Positions 55,485 to 62,867 of a stretch of 64,000 nucleotides of DNA are shown piece after piece; position 1 is the stretch's first letter; every line of letters begins with the position of its first letter. Both the position numbers and the translations under genes were made by a program. Source of the stretch: Pleomorphovibrio marinus (GTDB lineage: Bacteria > Bacteroidota > Bacteroidia > Cytophagales > Cyclobacteriaceae); NCBI RefSeq assembly GCF_003347495.1, contig NZ_QCXY01000001.1:1116001-1180000 (forward strand). The letters are read 5' to 3'. Below the pieces are notes generated by a model. It did not search any database. It was given only the letters and a program-made list of their open reading frames with translations, and had not been told where the DNA came from.

Positions 55485-56537
55485 ATGGAAAATTACCTAC
55501 CTATCATAGCCGTGACCATGGGAGATCCCGCAGGGATTGGCCCAGAAATTATCATAAAGACCTTTACCCAATCCCCGGTTTTCAATGAGTGCAAGCCACT
55601 GGTAGTTGGAGACGGAAAAACCTTGCAATATGCGGCCAAATGCATGGATGTTCCTGTGGAGATAAACAAGATTAAGGAGGTTTCAGAAGCCAAATTTAAG
55701 GTGGGATGTATCGACGTCATCGATTTGGAAAATGTGGACCTCACCATTTTGGAGATGGGGAAAGTTTCGGCCATGTCTGGAAATGCAGCCTTTGAGGCAA
55801 TAAAAAAAGCTATTTCCCTAGCCCTAGACGGACAAGTAGATGCGACAGTCACTGCACCCATAAATAAAGAGTCCATAAATCTGGCTGGGCATCAATATGC
55901 TGGGCATACCGAAATCTATGCGCAATTTACAGGAACCAAGAAATATGCAATGCTTTTAGCGGAGGAAAACTTCAGGGTGATTCATGCCACTACGCACGTG
56001 GCCTTAAGGGAAGCCTGTGATTTAATCCGAAAAGAAAGAGTGTTGGATGTCATCCAACTATTGAATGATGCCTGTGTTCAGTTTGGCATCGCAAACCCCA
56101 GAATAGGTGTGGCAGGTCTTAATCCCCATGCTGGGGACGGGGGCCTGTTTGGCAATGAGGACGTGAAGGAAGTGTTGCCTGCGGTAAAGGAAGCTCAAGA
56201 GTTGGGGATTACTGTAGAAGGGCCCATTCCCCCCGACACCATGTTTGCCAAGGCAGCGCAGGGGTACTTTGATGGTTGCGTGGCCATGTACCACGACCAG
56301 GGACATATTCCATTCAAAATGATTGGCTTTAAGTGGAACAACAATACCCAGACCATGGAAAGTGTGAAAGGGGTAAACATAACCCTGGGTTTACCGATTA
56401 TCAGGACCTCTGTGGACCACGGCACTGCTTTTGAAATTGCCGGTAAAGCGATTGCTTCTCCAGACGCCTTGGAACTTGCCATAAAATATGCCATTCCCAT
56501 GGCCATTAACAGACGGAAAAAAGAGATTCAAAAATGA
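55485..56537 (+). CDS. pdxA2: PdxA2-like 4-phospho-tetronate dehydrogenase
   Basis: The 350-aa protein has the PdxA frame: MGDPAGIGPEI at 12-22, the substrate segment GHTEIYAQ, metal-binding His171 (TTHVAL), His215 (NPHAGDGG) and His270 (MYHDQGHIPFK), and the SVDHGTAF end motif. PdxA makes pyridoxal precursors from phospho-hydroxythreonine, but the adjacent DUF1537 kinase (ATGA overlap) is the mark of PdxA2 enzymes, which oxidise and decarboxylate D-threonate or D-erythronate 4-phosphate to dihydroxyacetone phosphate and CO2. Context makes that role far more likely here. Confidence 0.88.
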   Translation: MENYLPIIAVTMGDPAGIGPEIIIKTFTQSPVFNECKPLVVGDGKTLQYAAKCMDVPVEINKIKEVSEAKFKVGCIDVIDLENVDLTILEMGKVSAMSGNAAFEAIKKAISLALDGQVDATVTAPINKESINLAGHQYAGHTEIYAQFTGTKKYAMLLAEENFRVIHATTHVALREACDLIRKERVLDVIQLLNDACVQFGIANPRIGVAGLNPHAGDGGLFGNEDVKEVLPAVKEAQELGITVEGPIPPDTMFAKAAQGYFDGCVAMYHDQGHIPFKMIGFKWNNNTQTMESVKGVNITLGLPIIRTSVDHGTAFEIAGKAIASPDALELAIKYAIPMAINRRKKEIQK

Positions 56538-57709
56538 TAGTTGCCATAGCTGACGATATTACGGGAGCAGCCGAGATTGCTGGGGCTTGCCTTAGGTTAG
56601 GGGTTCCGGTTTCTTTTTCCCTGGATATTCACCCAATTGACAAAGGTGTTTTGGTGTTGGCCACTGATACCAGGTCCTTGGGGGTGGAGGAGGCCATAGT
56701 TGAAACCCGAAACATTGCTAACCGCCTATTTGAATTGGGGGTGAAGGATGTATTTAAGAAAACAGACTCGGTACTTCGCGGGCATGTTGCCCAGGAGCTG
56801 GAAACACTGGCAGGAGTATTTGGAAGGGAGAAGGTGCTGCTGTCCCCTACCAACCCATATACGGATAGAAGGGTTGCAAAGGGGAAATACTATGTAAAGG
56901 ATGTTCCTTTGGACATGACGGACTTTGGAGATGATCCGGAATTTCCTGCTTTTACCTCTTCGGTAAAGGAATTACTTCGACCTCTGAGTATGAAGGTACA
57001 TGCCGGAAACGGGATAGAGGCACTAGTTGGCAGTAGGGGAATCACCTTACCAGATGCTTTGGACATGGGGGAGTTGATGGGAATTGCTCAAGAAATTGAC
57101 GAGGACATATTTCCTGCGGGAAGCGGGGCTTTTTTTGAGGCTTTTTTGAGGGTTAAGTTTAGTCATTTATGTGCCACGGACAAAAAATCCTCCCCTAAAC
57201 CTTTGGAGGGGAAAGGGATTTTGGTAGCAGGAAGTAACCATTTCCAGACACATGCTTTTATTAAAAATGCCATCAACCATGGCATCAAGGTCAGTGAGAT
57301 GCCGAGGATGTTGAAAATTCAGGAGATACATGCGAGCAAGATGGCTGAGTGGAAAGAGGATGTGCAGTTCCTGTTGAGGAGTTCCAATAAGCTTATTATC
57401 ACTCTGGGAAAAATACAGGTTCGCTTTGACAACTGCGCCAATGTACTCAAGGAACGCATGGCCCAGACGGTGGTTGCTGCCATCCAAGAGGAGGGTGTGG
57501 ATGAACTTATGGTTTCTGGTGGGGCCACTGTATTTGCCATAATCAGTAGGCTAAACTGGAGGGAGTTTATCCCTTTGGAAGAATTGAGCCCGGGAGTAGT
57601 AAGGCTGAAGGAGGAAAGCACAGGCTGTTACCTTACCATCAAACCAGGTTCCTACAACTGGCCGGAGGAGATCATCGAGTTTTTTGATATTTCGTGTTAT
57701 AATGCATGA
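56534..57709 (+). CDS. dtnK: Four-carbon acid sugar kinase (DUF1537; DtnK-like)
   Basis: The 391-aa protein begins with the family motif IADDITGAAEIAG, has FKKTDSVLRGH near residue 76, LLSPTNPYTDRR, and the C-terminal nucleotide-binding VSGGATVFAI plus EESTGCYLTIKPGS. DUF1537 kinases phosphorylate four-carbon acids (D-threonate, D-erythronate, oxo-tetronates) at O4 with ATP. Its start overlaps the PdxA2-like stop, so the two act together. D-threonate is the predicted substrate because the upstream aldolase and dehydrogenase would give exactly that acid from Dha; stereochemical preference is not readable from sequence. Confidence 0.9.
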   Translation: MIVAIADDITGAAEIAGACLRLGVPVSFSLDIHPIDKGVLVLATDTRSLGVEEAIVETRNIANRLFELGVKDVFKKTDSVLRGHVAQELETLAGVFGREKVLLSPTNPYTDRRVAKGKYYVKDVPLDMTDFGDDPEFPAFTSSVKELLRPLSMKVHAGNGIEALVGSRGITLPDALDMGELMGIAQEIDEDIFPAGSGAFFEAFLRVKFSHLCATDKKSSPKPLEGKGILVAGSNHFQTHAFIKNAINHGIKVSEMPRMLKIQEIHASKMAEWKEDVQFLLRSSNKLIITLGKIQVRFDNCANVLKERMAQTVVAAIQEEGVDELMVSGGATVFAIISRLNWREFIPLEELSPGVVRLKEESTGCYLTIKPGSYNWPEEIIEFFDISCYNA

Positions 57710-57850
57710 AAAAGTAGGGAGTGGGCTAAGAAATGGCAATCTGCAAAAAAGTTTTTAATTTCTGAATCTGGTACTTTTTACGTATTTGATTTTGAAAAAG
57801 AACAAACAGATTGGATTGTAAATGCTGATTGAAATTCAGTTAATTTGAAA

Positions 57851-58189
57851 AATGACGACCAAATGCCCATAATCCCAAACGACGGCAGCCTCTTCACCTT
57901 CTACCGAGCCAGGAAGAGACAGAAGTTTGCCGAATCATTCGATGGTGGCAAGACCTGGAAGCTGGGCGGCTATTACCTGATGTAGTTCTCCATAAACACA
58001 AAGTGCATACTCAAAACACTCCCTTCGGAAAGAGTCCTGCTTGTCGCAAACGACGTTCAGATGAAAGAGGAAAGCGGCAAAAACAGATATTACTATACCG
58101 ACGAATCCGGCAAACATCAAGAACTTGATCCTCCTAAGACCGCTCGCACACGTATGACTGCCTACTTAAGCGCTGATTGTACGCTTTGA
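57851..58189 (+). pseudogene. Sialidase-family (BNR) pseudogene fragment
   Basis: One frame carries DDQMPIIPNDGSLFTFYRAR, the Asp-box SFDGGKTWKLGGYYLM, then an in-frame TAG at 57983-57985, and continues LKTLPSERVLLVANDVQMKEE and TRMTAYLSADCTL before a final stop at 58187-58189. Both parts are in the same frame, so a single nonsense codon divides one sialidase-like C-terminal region. Upstream of 57851 the same frame has another stop. It lies between the DUF1537 kinase and the GntR gene, so an extra propeller hydrolase was lost from this locus. The remaining bases of 57710-58279 show no gene. Confidence 0.6.
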
Positions 58190-58279
58190 AAAGCACTTCA
58201 ATGGTATAACGCATTCTCGTCTATTTCAAAAATCATTTGAAATTTGACACATACTTAGTCTTGGCTTTAAGCCGAACTT

Positions 58280-59332
58280 CTACACCGACCCCCTATCAAT
58301 AAAATGAAAGACATTTTTAACCAGTTCGCGTTTCCCCTTTTTGATCATAAAGGAAGCGGTCTCTCCCATTGCCCTGAAGTCCGTAGATATTACAGTGATG
58401 TCCAACAGGCGTTTTAAGGGGGTGTCATTGTAGGAAATCACGCCTAAATCTTTCCCTAACTCGATTTTGTTTTCTTTTACTTGTTTCATCAAATCTACCA
58501 GGTCTTCCTCGTCCACAAAAATATAGGCATCATTCGAGGAAAATTCCATGTTGGGATATATGGTGGGTATTATTTCATGGTTGAAATCTTGTTCCTGGCA
58601 AAATTTATTGAACCCTTCTTTGATTTCCTTGGGGTATGGATAAAAGTTATTCTCTGGATAAACCAAGATAAGTTTATCGTATTTTTGCAATTTCTCCAAC
58701 CCTTCCCTTAAGGCATCGTGAATATCTTGCTTGAAATCTTGGTAGATACCTGCAATTTGATCCCCCAATTCCGGCAAATAATTATCCATGATCACTAGGC
58801 GATCCTCCGGAATTTGTTGGATATAGTAGAGGGCTTTGTCTCGGTTATGGGCTTTTTCCGGGGATAACTCCTTGAAGTGGGGCATGACCACGAAGTAATC
58901 ATAGGCATCCACATTTTCTTGAAGGATATTACCCAATATTTCGGGGTCGCAGTAAAAGAGCTGAAGCTCCACTCTGGATTCTTCCCCAAGACTTTCCACA
59001 AAATGATTGTAAATTTTCATTTTGTAGTCGCTAAGCTTATTTAGAAGGAAAAGTACCCTAGGCTTGGACTGCTCCAAACTCTTGGCTACATAATACCCTT
59101 TGCCTTTTACGGATAAGATGATTTTTTTCTTTTTGAGTATATTTAGGGCTTTCTCCACGGTATCCCTGGAGAGCAGGTATTCTTCACTAATCTCGCTGAT
59201 GGATGGGATTTTTTCTCCTACTTTGAGATAACCCTTTTCAATATCATGGATGACAGCATTTACAATTTGCTGATACTTAGGTATTCTGGATTCGCTGTCT
59301 ATGCGTAATCGGCTACATACATCTGTGACCAT
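58280..59332 (-). CDS. GntR-family transcriptional regulator with LacI-like sensor domain
   Basis: The 350-aa protein starts with a winged-helix GntR domain: IPKYQQIVNAVIHDIEKGYLKVGEKIPSISEISEEYLLSRDTVEKAL at about residues 18-63 and a VKGKGYYVAK wing. The rest (RVLFLLNKLSDYKMKIYNHF to LGVISYNDTPLKRLLDITVISTDF) is a periplasmic-binding-protein-like ligand sensor. Such regulators in Bacteroidota respond to sugars or sugar acids. It lies at the end of the pectin/Dha array on the opposite strand and just upstream of paralog 3, so either locus may be its target. Confidence 0.92.
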   Translation of the reverse strand: MVTDVCSRLRIDSESRIPKYQQIVNAVIHDIEKGYLKVGEKIPSISEISEEYLLSRDTVEKALNILKKKKIILSVKGKGYYVAKSLEQSKPRVLFLLNKLSDYKMKIYNHFVESLGEESRVELQLFYCDPEILGNILQENVDAYDYFVVMPHFKELSPEKAHNRDKALYYIQQIPEDRLVIMDNYLPELGDQIAGIYQDFKQDIHDALREGLEKLQKYDKLILVYPENNFYPYPKEIKEGFNKFCQEQDFNHEIIPTIYPNMEFSSNDAYIFVDEEDLVDLMKQVKENKIELGKDLGVISYNDTPLKRLLDITVISTDFRAMGETASFMIKKGKRELVKNVFHFIDRGSV

Positions 59333-59817
59333 AGCTTTCAGGGTTTATAGTTAGATTTGTTGTGCAATCGTTTGTTCTAAGTTAAAAAATTCCTGGACCA
59401 ATCTAATTTTCAATTGCTGGGATTCCTTCTAAGGGTGAATATTTACCCCATATTTAGATCACTTTAGCAAAGTAATGTTTTAAATATTACATCTTTTCCA
59501 ATTAATATTTTATTGAGTGTGCAATTACAGGTTCTTGTCCTCATTATATTGGGATTCTCGTATTAACCTTTAATTTTTGACTTTTATTTCTAAAATACAC
59601 CGATTTACATAATTGGCATACGGTCGAAAATATAAAACCACTTGTTTTGCGCCTTTGAAGGTTATTTTTTTCCATTCTGATGCACCACCCATTTTGGATA
59701 CAGTAAAGAGCAGGAAGGTAGGAAGCTGTATAGGTTTTATATTAAAGTCCCTATTGTGTACAGGAAAAGGTTTCTTTTCTACGTCCCGTAAACCGAGGGC
59801 AGATTTCTCTTCTACAG
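59333..59817. other. Divergent intergenic region, no supported gene
   Basis: About 480 bases between the GntR start and repeat R4. It should contain the GntR promoter. A minus-strand frame (59570-59863) and a plus-strand frame (59613-59891) are both open, but I do not trust either: no recognisable domain, and they overlap each other and the repeat. Confidence 0.4.
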
Positions 59818-59951
59818 ATATCGAGCCTGCCTGGACGGCAGTCAGGCATGACGGGATCGTCACACAGTGGGATGCCCCCGAATCGGGTTAGGGGCATGCT
59901 ATCCCGAAATTCGGAATAGGTTATGGCCTTTGAAACGACAATTATAATCAT
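59818..59951 (+). repeat. Dispersed 5'-leader repeat, copy R4
   Basis: Starts ATCGAGCCTGCCTGGACGGC, has a GTCACACAGTGGGATG block and GCCCCCGAATCGGGTTAGGGGC hairpin as in R1/R3, then a TGAAACGACAATTATAATCAT tail that runs into the ATG of paralog 3 (59952). A local variation near the end (TCCCGAAATTCGGAA) adds another small inverted repeat. Confidence 0.7.
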
Positions 59952-62681
59952 ATGCAACATTTAATATGCGCAGTACTTCTTTTTGCCGCTTTATCCTGTG
60001 ATACTTCCCCCGGCAAAATCAGTATAGAGCTTCCTGAGCAGCCCCCTGCCCGTATGGTATTCGGGGTGGAAAAACTGAAAAAAGAATTGGAGGATTTGGG
60101 GTATGAAATTATCCCGGCTTCTGATAATCAAGAAGGCCCCAATATTCTGTTTTCTATAATAGGGGATGACCACGAGAAACCATTCAAAGAACGTGTGGAA
60201 GTCAGCCAAGCTGACCCTGATTCATTAAATAAGGAGGGCTTCCAGGTAATTTCCGATAACCAAACCATCTGGGTAAGAGGGAAGGATGCTTCTGGGGCAT
60301 TGTACGGCGCATTGGCAATAGGGGAACATTTTCAAAGAAATGGCGAGGCAGATTTTTCACTTAACTATGCTGAACATCCCGAAATGGTATTGCGCGGTAC
60401 AGCTATAGGTCTCCAAAAAACCGAATACCTACCAGGAAGAGGCGTTTACGAATACCCCTATACACCGGAAAATTTTCCTTGGTTTTATGACAAAGAATTG
60501 TGGCTGGACTATTTGGATATGCTGGTAGAAAACCGGATGAATACGCTGTATTTATGGAACGGGCACCCTTTTGCCTCATTGGTGAAGCTGGAGGAATACC
60601 CCTATGCTTTGGAAGTAGATGAGGAGACTTTTAAAAAAAATGAGGAAATATTCTCTTTTCTTACCGAAGAGGCTGACAAAAGGGGCATATGGGTGATCCA
60701 AATGTTTTACAATGTAATAGTTTCTAAACCTTTTGCGGATCACCATGGTATTGCTACCCAAGATAGAAGCAGACCCCTTATGCCCCTCCTGGCGGAATAT
60801 ACCCAAAAGTCCATTGCAGCATTTATAGCCAAGTATCCAAATGTGGGTTTATTGGTGGCGTTGGGGGAAGCCATGCAAGGCGAAGAAAATGATGTAAAAT
60901 GGTTTACGGAAACCGTAATCCCAGGGGTGAAGGAGGGGCTAGATTCCTTGGGAATAACGGAGGAGCCCCCCATAATCTTACGGGCCCATGACACCAACGG
61001 GCCTTTGGTAATGGAGAAATCGCTTCCTATTTACCAGAACCTCTATACCATGCATAAATACAACGGCGAGTCCCTTACCACCTACGAACCCAGAGGGCCA
61101 TGGGCGAAAATCCATACAGACCTGAGTGAGGCTGCCCCTGTTCATATATCCAATGTGCATATCCTTGCCAACCTGGAGCCTTTTCGCTTTGGATCCCCTG
61201 ACTTTATCCAGAAAAGTGTAAAAGCCATGCATGAGGTTCACCAGGCAAATGCCCTGCATCTCTACCCCCAAGCCTCCTATTGGGATTGGCCATATACTGC
61301 AGATAAAACACCAGAGCGGCTACTGCAATTGGACAGGGATTGGATTTGGTATAAAGCGTGGGCAAGATACGCCTGGAATAAAGATAGGGACAGGTCTTCA
61401 GAAATGGACTATTGGACGGAGCAGTTGGCACAGATGTATGGAAACAAACAAGCCGGTGAAAATATATTAAAAGCCTATGAGGAAACTGGAGAAATTGCTC
61501 CCAAGCTGCTGAGGCGATTTGGGATTACGGAAGGTAATCGGCAGACCTTGCTGTTGGGGATGTTTGGGAGTCAATTGGTGAACCCGTATAAATGGAGGGT
61601 CTATCCCGGGTTTTATGAATCTTGTGGGCCAGAAGGGGAGATATTAATTTCTTATGCGGAGAAAGAATTTAAGGGTGAGCCTCACATTGGAGAAACCCCA
61701 ACCCAAATTATCGATGAGGTGGTGGAACACGGGTCGAAAGCCTATGAGGCTATAGAGGCTGCATCCGGCGAGGTGAGTCGCAATATTGACGAATTTGAGC
61801 GACTTAAAAATGATGTATATGCCTATCGTCATGTGGCGGATTTTTTTGCTGAAAAAGTCAAGGCCGCTTTATGGGTACTGCGGTTTAGTCATTCAGAGGA
61901 AGTGGAGGATCTGGAAAAGGCCCTGCCACATCTGAGGGAAAGTGTGGCCCATTATCGTAAATTAGTTGAGGTAACCAAGGATCACTACCTCTATGCCAAC
62001 AGCATGCAGACAGCACAAAGGAGAATTCCTATAGGAGGGGATGATGGCAAGAACAAAACCTGGGAAGAAATGCTCCCGCATTATGAAAAGGAACTTTCTA
62101 ATTTCGAGCGTAACCTTCAATTGGTTTTAGAAACAAAGGGGGCGAGATTAAGTAGTATAGACCGGGAGCCTTGGGAACCGGCGGAAGTGGAATGGATTTA
62201 TCTTGCCGGAAAGGAAACACCCTTGTCAGCAGGAGTGGATTTGTATGGGGAAACCTCTTCCCCAGTGCAGAGGTTGGCTGGGGAATTAGAGGGGCTAAGC
62301 GCCATTAAATTGGATAGTGAGACTCAGAGAAAGGAAGGAACTCGCTTGCACTTTAAAAGCGATAAGGCAGTGAAATTGGTGACGGGGTATTTCAGTACCG
62401 ACGAAAAGGAATACCTTAGTCCACCCGACCTGGAAACCGATGCAGCTGGAAACCTTCAGGGCCAGGCAGAGATTTTGTTGGCAAATGCCATGGAATTGGA
62501 GGGGTTGCCCAGGGTAAATATCCACACTTATCATTTTGAAGCAGGTGTACATGAATGGGAGTTGGACCCGGGTAAAATCCTAATTCTGGGCTTTGTTGAT
62601 GGAGAGGAGGAACTTCAGTCACGGGACGTAGGAATTATCGGGGAAGAACAACGTGAGGCTGTGGATTGGGTGTTTTATTGA
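59952..62681 (+). CDS. Large lipoprotein putative glycosidase, GH20b-like N-domain/GH67-like (paralog 3)
   Basis: The 909-aa lipoprotein (lipobox AALSC, Cys16) has an N-terminal zincin-like domain ending with KDASGALYGALAIGEHF, then the barrel starting YLDMLVENRMN with LWNGHPFASLVK. Candidate acid Glu306 in LVALGEAMQG matches Glu505 and Glu332 of the other paralogs. A long helical part follows from about 600 (EIDEFERLKNDVYAYRHVADFF-like pattern) and a C-terminal beta domain from about 740. Its leader is repeat R4. It is flanked by a GntR regulator and, converging, a SusD gene. Likely an outer-membrane glycan enzyme; substrate unknown. Confidence 0.6.
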   Translation: MQHLICAVLLFAALSCDTSPGKISIELPEQPPARMVFGVEKLKKELEDLGYEIIPASDNQEGPNILFSIIGDDHEKPFKERVEVSQADPDSLNKEGFQVISDNQTIWVRGKDASGALYGALAIGEHFQRNGEADFSLNYAEHPEMVLRGTAIGLQKTEYLPGRGVYEYPYTPENFPWFYDKELWLDYLDMLVENRMNTLYLWNGHPFASLVKLEEYPYALEVDEETFKKNEEIFSFLTEEADKRGIWVIQMFYNVIVSKPFADHHGIATQDRSRPLMPLLAEYTQKSIAAFIAKYPNVGLLVALGEAMQGEENDVKWFTETVIPGVKEGLDSLGITEEPPIILRAHDTNGPLVMEKSLPIYQNLYTMHKYNGESLTTYEPRGPWAKIHTDLSEAAPVHISNVHILANLEPFRFGSPDFIQKSVKAMHEVHQANALHLYPQASYWDWPYTADKTPERLLQLDRDWIWYKAWARYAWNKDRDRSSEMDYWTEQLAQMYGNKQAGENILKAYEETGEIAPKLLRRFGITEGNRQTLLLGMFGSQLVNPYKWRVYPGFYESCGPEGEILISYAEKEFKGEPHIGETPTQIIDEVVEHGSKAYEAIEAASGEVSRNIDEFERLKNDVYAYRHVADFFAEKVKAALWVLRFSHSEEVEDLEKALPHLRESVAHYRKLVEVTKDHYLYANSMQTAQRRIPIGGDDGKNKTWEEMLPHYEKELSNFERNLQLVLETKGARLSSIDREPWEPAEVEWIYLAGKETPLSAGVDLYGETSSPVQRLAGELEGLSAIKLDSETQRKEGTRLHFKSDKAVKLVTGYFSTDEKEYLSPPDLETDAAGNLQGQAEILLANAMELEGLPRVNIHTYHFEAGVHEWELDPGKILILGFVDGEEELQSRDVGIIGEEQREAVDWVFY

Positions 62682-62805
62682 TAGGCTTATCCCTTTGTAT
62701 CCATGTTGGCGAATTCCTGGATTTCTTTTGGCTTGGATGGTTCAAATTTAAGAAACCATGTTGTTGAAAGTTCAAGGAGAAACCCAGGGAATGGCAAAGA
62801 AAGCC

Positions 62806-62836
62806 AAAAAAAATAGCCCGCGTCAATTGACGGGGC
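62806..62836 (-). terminator. Intrinsic terminator of the susD transcript
   Basis: On the minus strand GCCCCGTC-AATT-GACGCGGGC forms an 8-bp stem with one bulged base (62816-62836), followed by a T-tract (eight A on the plus strand, 62806-62813). It lies 32 bases after the susD stop at 62868. Confidence 0.8.
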
Positions 62837-62867
62837 CATTTTGAAAATTAACATCTAAAATTAAGTG

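Noticed and set aside
55485-56537. Vitamin B6 enzyme PdxA
   Set aside because: Motifs are shared, but the overlapping DUF1537 kinase is the mark of the tetronate-degrading PdxA2 group.
54334-57709. Apiose or apionate catabolic cluster
   Set aside because: The DUF1537 kinase could fit, but no apiose dehydrogenase, lactonase or decarboxylase is seen, and the aldolase would have no role. It remains a secondary option.
59570-59891. Overlapping open frames on both strands as genes
   Set aside because: No recognisable domain, mutual overlap and overlap with repeat R4; probably chance.
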